A stretch of 64,000 nucleotides of DNA from Cellulomonas hominis (GTDB lineage Bacteria > Actinomycetota > Actinomycetes > Actinomycetales > Cellulomonadaceae), in contig NZ_CABEGA010000051.1 in NCBI RefSeq assembly GCF_901521055.1, positions 1-64,000 of the forward strand, written 5' to 3'. Shown in pieces: positions 50,673-58,462 of this stretch; position 1 is the first letter of the stretch, and every line of letters starts with the position of its first letter. The notes below the pieces were generated by a model. The model saw nothing but the letters and a program-made list of their open reading frames with translations, did no database searches and was not told the DNA's origin. Made by a program: the position numbers and the translations under genes.

Positions 50673-51524
50673 TCACTGGGAGACGTCCTGCCCGAACCAC
50701 TTCGTCGAGATCTCCGCGAGCGTGCCGTCGGCCCGCAGCGCCTCCAGGGCGTCGTCGATGGCCGGCGCCAGGTCCGAGCCCTTCAGCACGGGGAAGCCCT
50801 GCTCGACGACGTCGTCCGTCTCGAACGCGATCTTCACGTCCTCGTCGCCCGTCGACTTCAGGTAGTCCAGGACCGCCAGGTTGTCGTTGAACGTCAGGTC
50901 GATCCGGCCCTGCTTCAGCAGCGCGATGGCCTGCGTGAAGCCCTCGACCGACTCGACCGTCGCGCCGGCGTCCGTCGCGACCTTCGACCAGTTCGACGTC
51001 GCGGACTGGGCGGTCGTCTTCCCGGCGACGTCGTCCAGCGAGGTGATCTCCGTGTCGTCCGCCGGGACCACGACCACCCCGGTCGACACGGTGTACGGCT
51101 CGCTGAAGTCGTACTTCGCGGTGCGCTCGTCGGTGATGCTCACCTGATTCGCGATCACGTCGTACCGGCCGGCCTCCAGGCCCGCGAAGATCGAGTCCCA
51201 CGTGGTCTCCGAGAACTCGGGCTCGACGCCCAGCTGCTCCGCGACCGCGGTGATCACGTCGACGTCGTAACCCGTCAGCTCGTCCGTGGACGAGTCGTGG
51301 AAGCTGAACGGCGCGTACGTCCCCTCGGTGCCGACCCGCAGCACGCCGGCCTCCTGGACCGCCGCGAGCGCGGACCCGTCGCCCGCCGCGGCCGAGCTGC
51401 CGGAGCCGTCGTCCGACCCGGAGCCCGAGCCGCACGCGGCGAGGCCGAGCGTGGTGACGGCGGCGGCGACAGCGGCGAGGGCACCGGTACGGGCGCGGCG
51501 CTGGACGGTGAGGCGAGCAGGCAT
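50673..51524 (-). CDS. Polar amino-acid (cystine-type) ABC transporter substrate-binding lipoprotein
   Basis: A 283-residue lipoprotein. The signal peptide ends at lipobox GLAAC. The family-3 binding fold shows GVLRVGTEGTYAPFSFHDSS, LTGYDVDVITAVAEQLGVEP and WDSIFAGLEAGRYDVIANQV. YDFSEPYTVSTGVVVVPADD is characteristic of the TcyA/TcyJ cystine-binding branch, so cystine or a related amino acid is likely, though not certain. It is the first gene of the importer; a 61-base gap separates it from the permease. Confidence 0.88.
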   Translation of the reverse strand: MPARLTVQRRARTGALAAVAAAVTTLGLAACGSGSGSDDGSGSSAAAGDGSALAAVQEAGVLRVGTEGTYAPFSFHDSSTDELTGYDVDVITAVAEQLGVEPEFSETTWDSIFAGLEAGRYDVIANQVSITDERTAKYDFSEPYTVSTGVVVVPADDTEITSLDDVAGKTTAQSATSNWSKVATDAGATVESVEGFTQAIALLKQGRIDLTFNDNLAVLDYLKSTGDEDVKIAFETDDVVEQGFPVLKGSDLAPAIDDALEALRADGTLAEISTKWFGQDVSQ

Positions 51525-51895
51525 GAGTGGGTTCTCCGGTCGACGAGGTGAGGAAAAGTCTGCGCGGTGCGGCGCACGACGGCACGCGGGAGCCGCGGGT
51601 GGTGCGGCGGGGAGCGGTGGTCGGCGCGAGGCCGACGGCTCCGGGGGCGCCTCAGGCGCGGGGGGACGCGGTCAGCGTCGCGGGCGACAACAACACGACC
51701 CGGGCGCGACGGGGCTCCGTCGGGCAGGGGCGGGCGTCGAGGTCACGGGCGTCAGGCTAGCAGCGGGCGCGTCGTGCGACGCGCCGCGGGTCAGCACCGT
51801 GATCGCGTGCCCCCGCGCAGCCGCTCCCGCGCCGTCGCCGACCGCGTGCGGACATCGCTCGGTCTCCGAGGCAGCCCCCGGTAGGGTCGCTGGCC
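51525..51895. other. Long intergenic leader/promoter region without a gene
   Basis: The 371 bases between the divergent amino-acid importer and the GNAT gene hold no convincing coding sequence. They contain repeat copy A (51621-51708) and several GC-rich dyads. The GAAAA within GAGGAAAAG near 51551-51558 is the only AT-rich stretch and may belong to the importer's leader. Confidence 0.6.
51621..51708. repeat. Diverged intergenic repeat, copy A
   Basis: This 88-base segment matches 52457-52540. The first 40 bases differ at only 2 positions, and the rest is more diverged with small gaps. It contains the stem GCGCCTGAGGCGC in reverse complement. Confidence 0.75.
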
Positions 51896-52405
51896 GTGAC
51901 GACCACGACCCTCGCCGGCGGTGCGGTGCTCCGTCCGGCCCGGCCCGGTGACGAGCCCGGCATCCTCGCGTGCATCCGGGAGCTGGCCGCGTACGAGCGC
52001 GAGCCCGACGCCGTCGAGACGACGGAGCGGGACCTTGCGACGGCGCTCTTCGGCGCCTCGCCGGCCGTGTTCGCGCACGTGGTCGAGCGCGAGGGCGCCG
52101 TCGTCGGCATCGCCGTGTGGTTCCTCAGCTACTCCACGTGGACCGGGCGCCACGGCATCTACCTCGAGGACCTGTACGTCCGGGCCGACCACCGGGGGCA
52201 CGGCTACGGCGGGGCGCTGCTGCGCACCCTCGCGGCGGTCGCCGTCGAGAGGGGCTACGCCCGCGTGGACTGGGCGGTGCTGGACTGGAACGCCCCCTCG
52301 ATCGCCTTCTACCGGTCCCTGGGTGCGGTCGCGATGGACGACTGGACGGGCTACCGCCTCACGGGCGACGCGCTGATCGACGCGGCGGGGACACCGGCGC
52401 GCTGA
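51896..52405 (+). CDS. GNAT family N-acetyltransferase (SSAT/diamine type)
   Basis: A 169-residue acetyl-CoA-dependent acetyltransferase. The sequence ILACIRELAAYEREPDAVET at the start, WTGRHGIYLEDLYVRADHRG (strand 4 and the acetyl-CoA loop), HGYGGALLRTLAAVAVERGY and VLDWNAPSIAFYRSLGAVAM match the spermidine/diamine acetyltransferase-like group. The start is a GTG at 51896. The left direct repeat of the following island begins 3 bases after its stop. Confidence 0.87.
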   Translation: MTTTTLAGGAVLRPARPGDEPGILACIRELAAYEREPDAVETTERDLATALFGASPAVFAHVVEREGAVVGIAVWFLSYSTWTGRHGIYLEDLYVRADHRGHGYGGALLRTLAAVAVERGYARVDWAVLDWNAPSIAFYRSLGAVAMDDWTGYRLTGDALIDAAGTPAR

Positions 52406-52407
52406 CC

Positions 52408-52451
52408 GTCAGCCGGCGGGCGTGGCGCCGGCGTCGTCGCCCCTGGCACCC
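52408..52451. repeat. Left 44-bp direct repeat of the island (PAP2 3'-end copy)
   Basis: Identical to 56928-56971 except at 52442/56962. It carries a copy of the last 43 bases of the PAP2 gene, including its stop, but is not attached to a PAP2 gene here. Confidence 0.88.
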
Positions 52452-52456
52452 ACGGC

Positions 52457-52540
52457 TCGGCGCGAGGCCGACGACTCCGGGGGTGCCTCAGGCGCGGGGG
52501 ACGCGTGCAGCGTCGCTGCGACAGACACGACCCCCGCGCG
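52457..52540. repeat. Diverged intergenic repeat, copy B
   Basis: Counterpart of copy A at 51621-51708, starting 5 bases after the left direct repeat and ending 4 bases before the stop of the YvaD-like gene. Confidence 0.75.
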
Positions 52541-52544
52541 GATG

Positions 52545-52997
52545 TCACTCGACCGGAGAGGCCCCCCGTGCCGCCGCTCGACGCGCGACCATCGACACCA
52601 GCGCGAAGTACACGGGCATGCCCATCAGGTACAGGTTGGGGAGCCACCACGAGAGCGTGACGTCGCCGGACAGCCACCAGAACGAGATGGCCATGAGGCC
52701 GGCGCAGAACGTCAGAGCGAGGCTCACGACGGTGACAGCCGGACCCTCGGGACGCCCGCGCGCCAGCAGGTACGCGCCGGCGAGGCCCGCACCGGCGGCG
52801 AGCACGTCCAGCGGGAAGAAGGACCAGTTCCAGTCGCGCATGACCGGCGACTCGTACCCGTTGAAGGCGTACTCGGCTGGGATGAGGCCCAGTGCGACGG
52901 CGAGCCAGTAGACGAGCAGGCCGACATCGGTCACGACGAGTGCGGGCTTCAGCCCTCGCGGCATCGCCGACGGGCGAGTCCGGCGGTCACGCCTCAC
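52545..52997 (-). CDS. YvaD-like (DUF5360) four-helix membrane protein
   Basis: A 150-residue membrane protein with four helices: LVVTDVGLLVYWLAVALGLI, WSFFPLDVLAAGAGLAGAYL, VTVVSLALTFCAGLMAISFW and LPNLYLMGMPVYFALVSMVA. The order and the WNWSFFPLD motif resemble Bacillus YvaD. The GTG at 52997 overlaps the stop of the oxoamine synthase gene (GTGA); an ATG 11 codons later is an alternative. It is the last gene of the island operon and may assist transport or anchoring of the product. Confidence 0.72.
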   Translation of the reverse strand: MRRDRRTRPSAMPRGLKPALVVTDVGLLVYWLAVALGLIPAEYAFNGYESPVMRDWNWSFFPLDVLAAGAGLAGAYLLARGRPEGPAVTVVSLALTFCAGLMAISFWWLSGDVTLSWWLPNLYLMGMPVYFALVSMVARRAAARGASPVE

Positions 52998-54193
52998 GAG
53001 GCACGCCCGCTCTCCGCGACCGCGTCGGCCACTGCGCGGGCCGTCGTGATCAGATCCTCGTCACGGTGCCGTCGGCTCAGGAAGAACCGGAGGCGGGCCG
53101 CTGACGGTGAGACCGCCGGATAGGAGATCGGATACACGTCGACCCCCCGGGAACGGAGGTTCTGGGCGCAGCCGTAGACGGCACGCGCGGGGACCCTCAC
53201 CGGGACGATCGGCGCGGACTCGACGCCGAGCGGGTCGAGTCCCACTTCACGCAGCGACGCGCGGAACTGCTCGGCCTTGGCGCCGAGCTCCTCCACGAGG
53301 GCGGGCTGTTCCACCAGGCAACGCAGGGCTTGGTAGGCGGCACCGGTGACGGGAGCCGGGATGCCGGTGCTGAAGACGAAGCCCGGGCACCCGTTCCGGA
53401 GGTACTCGACGAGCTCCGCACTCGCTGCGACGAATCCGCCGCAGCTGCCCAGCGACTTGCTGAGCGTTCCGATGAGGACGTCGACCTCTCCGGGCGCCGC
53501 CTCGCTCAGCTCGGTGAGACCGCGTCCTGTCCGGCCGGTCGTGCCGACCGAGTGAGCCTCGTCCATGACCAGCAGGAACCGGAAGCGCCGCTTCAGCTCG
53601 AGGATCTCCTGGAGCGGGGCGTGGTCGCCATCCATGCTGTAGAGACCTTCGATGCACACGACCAGTCGTCGAGCGCTGCTCGGGGCGGCGAGCAGGATGC
53701 GCTCGAGGTCACTGACGGAGTTGTGCTTGAAGCTTGCGCGCTGGGCGCGGGAGAGCCGGATCCCTTCGAGCACGCTGTTGTGGATGTACTGGTCGTGCAC
53801 GATGTAGTCGGCCGGTCCGAACAGGAAGCCCAGGACGGACACGTTGGTCGCGTGGCCGCTCACGAACAGCAACGCCGCCTCACGCCCGAGGAAGGAAGCA
53901 AGCTCGCGTTCGAGCTGACCATGGATGTCGAGCTCGCCGGAGACGAGGCGGCTCGCGCCGGTGGAGATGCCGTACCGCGTGATGCACTCCCGGGCGAACG
54001 CACGAACACGCTCGTCCTGGCCCAGTCCGAGGTAGTCGTAGCTCGAGAAGTTGAGCACCCTGTCGCCGGACAGCGTGTACTCGTGCGTGTTGGCGGTCGG
54101 GCGGCTCTTCCCGTACGGGAATCCCCCGCTGTCCTGCTCGATCGTGTCCCGGAGGTCCCGGTAGCGGCGGTACCGCTCATCTTTCCAGCCCAT
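52994..54193 (-). CDS. Alpha-oxoamine synthase family PLP enzyme (KBL/BioF/SPT type)
   Basis: Condenses an acyl thioester with an amino acid, with loss of CO2, to form an alpha-amino ketone. The 399-residue product has the family plan: VLNFSSYDYLGLGQDERV, YGISTGASRLVSGELDIHGQ, ALLFVSGHATNVSVLGFL, LLVMDEAHSVGTTGRTGRG with the PLP-contacting Asp and His, and the Schiff-base Lys246 in IGTLSKSLGSCGG. It is closer in texture to serine palmitoyltransferase/CqsA-type enzymes than to BioF, and no biotin gene is near. The ATG at 54193 overlaps the acyltransferase gene by 17 bases. Substrates are unknown. Confidence 0.88.
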   Translation of the reverse strand: MGWKDERYRRYRDLRDTIEQDSGGFPYGKSRPTANTHEYTLSGDRVLNFSSYDYLGLGQDERVRAFARECITRYGISTGASRLVSGELDIHGQLERELASFLGREAALLFVSGHATNVSVLGFLFGPADYIVHDQYIHNSVLEGIRLSRAQRASFKHNSVSDLERILLAAPSSARRLVVCIEGLYSMDGDHAPLQEILELKRRFRFLLVMDEAHSVGTTGRTGRGLTELSEAAPGEVDVLIGTLSKSLGSCGGFVAASAELVEYLRNGCPGFVFSTGIPAPVTGAAYQALRCLVEQPALVEELGAKAEQFRASLREVGLDPLGVESAPIVPVRVPARAVYGCAQNLRSRGVDVYPISYPAVSPSAARLRFFLSRRHRDEDLITTARAVADAVAESGRAS

Positions 54194-55403
54194 CTGGGGT
54201 CGCCTCTTCTCGATGTGGTGCGGTCACCTCCGCGCGAGGTGCGGACGTGACCGGCACAGCACGCGGGCGGATGGTCAGGGTTCGTCGCTCGACGAGCATG
54301 AACAGGAGGCGCCCGGCGATCAGCGACAGCGGCACCGCGACGCCGAGCAGCACGAGGAACTGGTTGCCAGGCGCGTCGGACAGCTCCCTGGTCACCAACC
54401 AGGACAGATGCACCACCGGCGGGTGGATCAGGTACGTGCTGTAGGAGAAGGCGCCGAGCGCGACGAGAACCCGGCGGAGACGCCGGTACCTGTGGGGCGG
54501 CGTCTCCACCCGGAGCACGACACCGGAGATCAGGAGCACGGTCGCCACGGCGACCAGCACGTCGGCGATCGGCTGGACGCGATCCGTGTTCCGAGGACCG
54601 ATCAGGGCGCACGTGGTGAGCACCAGGAGGATGCCGACCGTTCCCCACCAGAACCGGCTGCGAGAGGCACGCGGCTCGAGTCGCAGGATGACGTCGGCCG
54701 CGCCGGCCCCGATCACGAAATGGAGCACGAGCCCGAGGTAGCTGACGGGAAAGGTGGTCGTGACGGCGAGCACGATCATCAGCCCGCCGACGAGGACAGC
54801 CGCAGAGACGGCCGTCCGCGTGACTCCCCAGCCGGACAGCAGCGCGGCGACGACCGGGAAGATCAGGTAGAGGTGCACCTCCGCCGCGATGGACCACAGC
54901 GCGTAGTTCACCTGGGTCGAGTCGATCACGTCCTGGAGCAGGAGGACGTGAGCGACGACTCCGCGCACGGTCACAGGCAGGCTGATGTCCCACTGACTGC
55001 CCGTCCGGGCGGAACCGAGTGTGAGGGCGACGAGCAGCGACAAGGCGAGGGCCGCGTAGTACGCGGGGAGGATCCTTCGTGCTCGCCGACGGAGGAACGG
55101 GGCGATCTTGAGCGGCGCGGCCCGTCGAAGACGCGCTGCCTCGAGTGAGAACCCGCTGACAACGATGAACACGACGACGGCAAGATGCCCGTTGTACAGC
55201 CACCCCGTGAAAGCACCCAGAGCTCCCGAAGGTGCCCGACCGTATCCGAGCGGTGGCACGGCTGCCGGCCAGATCTGGAACCAGACGTGGCTCACGACGA
55301 CGAAGAGCGCGCACAGTCCCCGCAGAGCCGTCAACGCGTCCCAGTCGAGGCGCAGCTCCGGCTGTGGAGGCGCGTCGTGGCCAGTGTCTCGCGCCGACGT
55401 CAC
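54177..55403 (-). CDS. Acyltransferase 3 (OafA/NodX) family membrane protein
   Basis: A 408-residue membrane O-acyltransferase with about ten helices. The active-site region is ALTALRGLCALFVVVSHVWF, with the conserved Arg and His; VVFIVVSGFSLEAARLRR and PFLRRRARRILPAYYAALAL give the S-G and R-x-x-R-x-x-P motifs, and ALWSIAAEVHLYLIFPV the WS-x-x-x-E motif. It could acylate the hydroxyl or sugar part of the island product. It overlaps the methyltransferase stop (ATGA) and the oxoamine synthase start. Confidence 0.87.
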   Translation of the reverse strand: MTSARDTGHDAPPQPELRLDWDALTALRGLCALFVVVSHVWFQIWPAAVPPLGYGRAPSGALGAFTGWLYNGHLAVVVFIVVSGFSLEAARLRRAAPLKIAPFLRRRARRILPAYYAALALSLLVALTLGSARTGSQWDISLPVTVRGVVAHVLLLQDVIDSTQVNYALWSIAAEVHLYLIFPVVAALLSGWGVTRTAVSAAVLVGGLMIVLAVTTTFPVSYLGLVLHFVIGAGAADVILRLEPRASRSRFWWGTVGILLVLTTCALIGPRNTDRVQPIADVLVAVATVLLISGVVLRVETPPHRYRRLRRVLVALGAFSYSTYLIHPPVVHLSWLVTRELSDAPGNQFLVLLGVAVPLSLIAGRLLFMLVERRTLTIRPRAVPVTSAPRAEVTAPHREEATPDGLER

Positions 55404-56323
55404 GGCAGGGCATCATCCGGGCGCCTGCCGATGGCCACGGAGTAGCGGTGCACCACCGGCACGGATGCAGCGCCCCGGCGCTCCACCGTCCTGCGCACCT
55501 GCTCCATGAACGGAGCACGCCTCGTCGGCTTGAGAGCGTTGAGGTAGCCCGCCGAGATCCCGGACTTCGAGATGTAGTCCATCAGGGAGGCGGCGTCAGG
55601 GAACACCGTGGCGCTCTCCGCGTCCATCGTGAGCACCGGCACCACCGAGCGCGGCATGAAGCGCCGCTTCAGCGCGCGGGAGTCACGGGGCAGGCGGATC
55701 GGAACCGCGGAGGCCAGTGCGGTGGGGTCGTTCAGAACCGCGTCCCGGAACAGGCGCTCCACCTCGCGCAACGAATCGTGACGATTCTCGACCAGGCACA
55801 ACCATCCGCCCGGGGCGAGCACACGTGTGATCTCACGGCGAAGGCGCCGTGGATCCATGTAGCAGACGCCCCACGCACACGCGATCAGGTCCGCGGTGTC
55901 CCGTGGCCGGGCACTCAGGTATGTCACCGCGTCCTGCCGGTGAAGCCGGACGTCCGCTGTCGAGTCCGCCAGCCCTAACGCGTTCTGCTCGAGCATGCCC
56001 CCCGAGATGTCCACGGCGTCGAGCTCCGACGTGGTGTGCAGTCCGGTGACGAGCGCCCGCGTGAGAGCACCGGTGCCTGCGGCCAGCTCCAGCACGCGCA
56101 TTCTAGGGCGCATTCTCTCTTCAGGGAGCTGGGCGACGAACTGCGCTGTGGCTCGACTCAGGTTGCGGGAGTACTGGCTCTCGTAGTCCGCAGACACCTC
56201 GTCGTAGTCCGTTGCGATGTCCGCGTGCTGCCCTCGGAGGCGGAACGTGACGTCTCTGGCGGCATATACCGCCACCGCCACGGCGGGAGGAAGCCTCATC
56301 TTGTCGTCCGTTCTCGTCGTCAC
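55400..56323 (-). CDS. SAM-dependent methyltransferase (class I)
   Basis: A 307-residue enzyme. The SAM motif I is RVLELAAGTGALTRALV, motif II LDAVDISGGMLEQNA, and the post-motif region DLIACAWGVCYMDPRRLRRE and LAPGGWLCLVENRHDSL follow the UbiE/COQ5-like pattern. The C-terminal 100 residues probably form the substrate lid. The GTG at 56323 overlaps the SMR stop (GTGA). It would N-, C- or O-methylate the intermediate made in this operon. Confidence 0.85.
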   Translation of the reverse strand: MTTRTDDKMRLPPAVAVAVYAARDVTFRLRGQHADIATDYDEVSADYESQYSRNLSRATAQFVAQLPEERMRPRMRVLELAAGTGALTRALVTGLHTTSELDAVDISGGMLEQNALGLADSTADVRLHRQDAVTYLSARPRDTADLIACAWGVCYMDPRRLRREITRVLAPGGWLCLVENRHDSLREVERLFRDAVLNDPTALASAVPIRLPRDSRALKRRFMPRSVVPVLTMDAESATVFPDAASLMDYISKSGISAGYLNALKPTRRAPFMEQVRRTVERRGAASVPVVHRYSVAIGRRPDDALP

Positions 56324-56652
56324 TCGTCGACCGCGGGACTGCCCAGGTTGATGAGCACCACACCGAGGACCACCAGTGCCATACCCGCGATGACCGCTGG
56401 GGAGAGCGCCTGCCGGTACAGGACCACACCGACGAGCGTGATGAGGACGGTGCCGACCCCCGACCACACGGCGTAAGCCACTCCCAGCGGAATCTGCTGC
56501 AGGCACAGGCTGAGGAAGTAGAACGCGGCGCCATAACCGATGACCACGACAACCGACGGCAGGACGTTTCGGAATCCGTTGGACGCCCTCAGCGACGCTG
56601 TCGCGATGACTTCGAACACGATCGCGGCCGCGAGGAATGCGATCGGCCTCAC
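56320..56652 (-). CDS. Small multidrug resistance (SMR) family transporter
   Basis: A 110-residue four-helix protein. The essential glutamate is in AAAIVFEVIATASLRAS (the E-V-I-x-T-x-x-L-x-x-S signature), and YFLSLCLQQIPLGVAYAVWS, GVGTVLITLVGVVLYRQ and AGMALVVLGVVLINLGS cover the remaining helices. The GTG at 56652 gives the standard length and has GGAAGG upstream. It is the first gene of the island operon and could export the cationic or amphipathic product or give self-protection. Confidence 0.88.
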   Translation of the reverse strand: MRPIAFLAAAIVFEVIATASLRASNGFRNVLPSVVVVIGYGAAFYFLSLCLQQIPLGVAYAVWSGVGTVLITLVGVVLYRQALSPAVIAGMALVVLGVVLINLGSPAVDE

Positions 56653-56749
56653 GCTCCACACCTTCCGTCGACGGCGGGCTTTCGGGACCTCACAGGCCAC
56701 ACGGAAATGCCTCACGAGGATGTCGTCGACTCACCGTTGCACGCGCGCA

Positions 56750-56767
56750 GCACTGAACGGTCAGTGC
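56750..56767. promoter_or_regulatory. Inverted repeat upstream of the island operon
   Basis: GCACTGAACGGTCAGTGC: 7-bp perfect arms around ACGG, 98 bases before the SMR start. The ACTGA/TCAGT arms look like a TetR-type operator, but no regulator gene lies in the island. Confidence 0.6.
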
Positions 56768-56927
56768 GGGCGTTCACAGGAGCGCGTGCGTAGGTGCGAC
56801 CCGTCGCGTCCGGCTCTCGCACCACCATGGTGGCCACCGACGGCGGGCGTCTCGTTCCGGACGTGCGGCCACGGATGACTCGACCGACGCTGGCATCGAG
56901 CGAGCGGTGCGTGTCCTGCCGCGCTGT

Positions 56928-56971
56928 GTCAGCCGGCGGGCGTGGCGCCGGCGTCGTCGCCTCTGGCACCC
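56928..56971. repeat. Right 44-bp direct repeat of the island (native PAP2 3' end)
   Basis: Covers the last 43 bases of the PAP2 gene plus 1 base. It differs from 52408-52451 at one position. Confidence 0.88.
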
Positions 56972-57720
56972 GCCGTCATCCGCGCGGCGCGCACGGCACG
57001 ACGCCGGTCCACGACGACCACCACTCCCAGCACCGCCACGGCGAGCGCGAACCCCGCCGTCACGTCGGTGAGGAAGTGGTAGCCCAGGTACAGGCGGCTG
57101 CCGGCGACCAGCGCGATGCCCGCGCCGGTGGCCAGCGCCCACAGCACGAGCGAGCGCACGTGCGGGTTGCGGATCCAGATCAGGTACCCGACGGTCAGCA
57201 GGAACGTCGCTGTCCCGACGGTGTGCCCCGACGGGAACGAGTACGTCGTCTCGGAGCCGGGGACCGACATGGTGGACAGCGGCGGCCGCGGACGGGCCAC
57301 GACGGACTTGATCGTCACGGAGACGAGGGTCGAGAGCACCATCGCACCGGCCAGCAGCGCGGGCTGCCACCAGGAGTGCGTCCTCAGCCCCCACAGGACG
57401 CAGGCGGCGACGACGATCACGGGCAGGACGCTCGGTCCCGTCACCGCCGAGACGACGGTGAGGAACGTCGTCAGCGCCGGGCCCCGCGCCGCGACCAGCC
57501 AGTCCAGCACGGGGAGGTCGGCCTCGGCCAGGTCGTCCCCCTCGTCGACCGCGTCGTGCACGACGAGCAGGGTCACCGTCCCCAGCACGACGAGCAGGAT
57601 CCCGAGGACGACCGCGGCCCTCGACGTCGGGTCGCGCAGCTCGCCGCGTCGGGCCCAGAGCGTCTGCAGCGTCCGCGTGGCGCTGTCGACGGGCTGCCGG
57701 TACCAGGGCGCGCGGCGCAT
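56929..57720 (-). CDS. PAP2 family lipid phosphatase
   Basis: A 263-residue membrane phosphatase, probably acting on lipid pyrophosphates or phosphatidate. The three PAP2 motifs are intact: KSVVARPRPP (K-x6-RP), SFPSGHTVGTA (PSGH) and GSRLYLGYHFLTDVTAGF (SR-x5-H-x3-D). Six helices are visible. The C-terminal tail (TAGARGDDAGATPAG) is polar, and its DNA is duplicated at the other end of the island. The gene reads into the island boundary and is intact. Confidence 0.9.
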   Translation of the reverse strand: MRRAPWYRQPVDSATRTLQTLWARRGELRDPTSRAAVVLGILLVVLGTVTLLVVHDAVDEGDDLAEADLPVLDWLVAARGPALTTFLTVVSAVTGPSVLPVIVVAACVLWGLRTHSWWQPALLAGAMVLSTLVSVTIKSVVARPRPPLSTMSVPGSETTYSFPSGHTVGTATFLLTVGYLIWIRNPHVRSLVLWALATGAGIALVAGSRLYLGYHFLTDVTAGFALAVAVLGVVVVVDRRRAVRAARMTAGARGDDAGATPAG

Positions 57721-57796
57721 CGGGCGATCCTCGCAGGAGTGGCGGGCGGTCGCCCGGTGAAGGCTCCTGCCGGCGGTGCCGGAGCCCGCCCGGGCG

Positions 57797-58417
57797 TCAC
57801 CCCGCGCCGAGCACCGTGCGGATGGCGCGCCGGGCGTGGTCGCGCGCCTCGGCCGGTGTCGGCGCGGGGGTCAGGCCGAGCAGGCGCTGCCGGTGCGCCT
57901 CTCCCAGCAGCAGCGTGTACAGCGCCTCCGCGTGATCCGCGTCGTGACCGGGTCGTGTCGCGAGGCGGTCGGCCAGCACCCGGATCGAGGCGGCCGGACC
58001 ACGGCGGTAGAACGCGGCAGCGAGCTCCGGGAGGCGCGCCGCCTCGGCGATGACCAGCCGGTGCAGCGTCACGGCGTCGTCGCCGTGCAGGGTGAGGACG
58101 ATCCGCGCCGCCACCGTGAGCAGGTCCGCGCCCGGCACGTCGTCCGCGTGCTCGTGCTCGTGCAGCCGGTCGACGGCCGCGACGAACAGGCCGGTCTTGT
58201 CCGTGAAGTAGGCGTAGACCGTGCGCTTGGTGACCCCCGCCTCGGCGGCCACCGCCTCGATCGTCGTGGCGGCGAACCCGCGCGTCCGGAACAGCCGGAC
58301 CGCCGCGTCGAGGACGGCGGTCCGTCGCGCCTCGCGCTCGCCGCGCGTGGGGCGTCCGAGCCGGCGCGCGGGTGCGGCGGGTCCGGCGGGTGCGGACGGC
58401 GGGTCTGACGGGCGCAT
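57797..58417 (-). CDS. TetR family transcriptional regulator
   Basis: A 206-residue regulator. The HTH is seen in AVLDAAVRLFRTRGFAATTI, EAVAAEAGVTKRTVYAYFTD. The C-terminal part (TetR_C_AefR-like) has AARLPELAAAFYRRGPAAS. It is divergent from the DUF952 gene, with a 26-bp operator between them, so it should repress both. The ATG at 58417 fits the start of an Ala/Pro-rich leader segment. Confidence 0.88.
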   Translation of the reverse strand: MRPSDPPSAPAGPAAPARRLGRPTRGEREARRTAVLDAAVRLFRTRGFAATTIEAVAAEAGVTKRTVYAYFTDKTGLFVAAVDRLHEHEHADDVPGADLLTVAARIVLTLHGDDAVTLHRLVIAEAARLPELAAAFYRRGPAASIRVLADRLATRPGHDADHAEALYTLLLGEAHRQRLLGLTPAPTPAEARDHARRAIRTVLGAG

Positions 58418-58420
58418 GCC

Positions 58421-58446
58421 GTAATGATACGTTGCCGTTTCATTAC
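58421..58446. promoter_or_regulatory. TetR operator between tetR and DUF952 gene
   Basis: Arms GTAATGATACG and CGTTTCATTAC pair at 10 of 11 positions around TTGC. It lies 3 bases from the TetR start and 16 bases from the DUF952 start. Confidence 0.75.
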
Positions 58447-58462
58447 CAACGAGGAGGGTCCG

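Larger units (their letters stand above)
52408..56971. mobile_element. Putative genomic island flanked by direct repeats
   Basis: A 4.5-kb segment of visibly lower GC content between two 44-bp direct repeats. The right repeat is the native 3' end of the PAP2 gene; the left one is the detached duplicate expected after integration at a gene's 3' end or after a recombination event. The segment holds a five-gene minus-strand operon and no integrase, so if mobile it was mobilised in trans or the integrase was lost. Bounds are those of the repeats. Confidence 0.5.

Noticed and set aside
51621..51708. Possible riboswitch before the amino-acid importer
   Set aside because: The sequence has short stems, but the second copy (52457-52540) is not placed as a leader of any gene, and no known riboswitch core is visible.
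52351..52677. Minus-strand open frame through the left direct repeat
   Set aside because: It is the out-of-frame reading of a repeat, a duplicated sequence and part of the YvaD-like gene; no start signal and low-complexity product.
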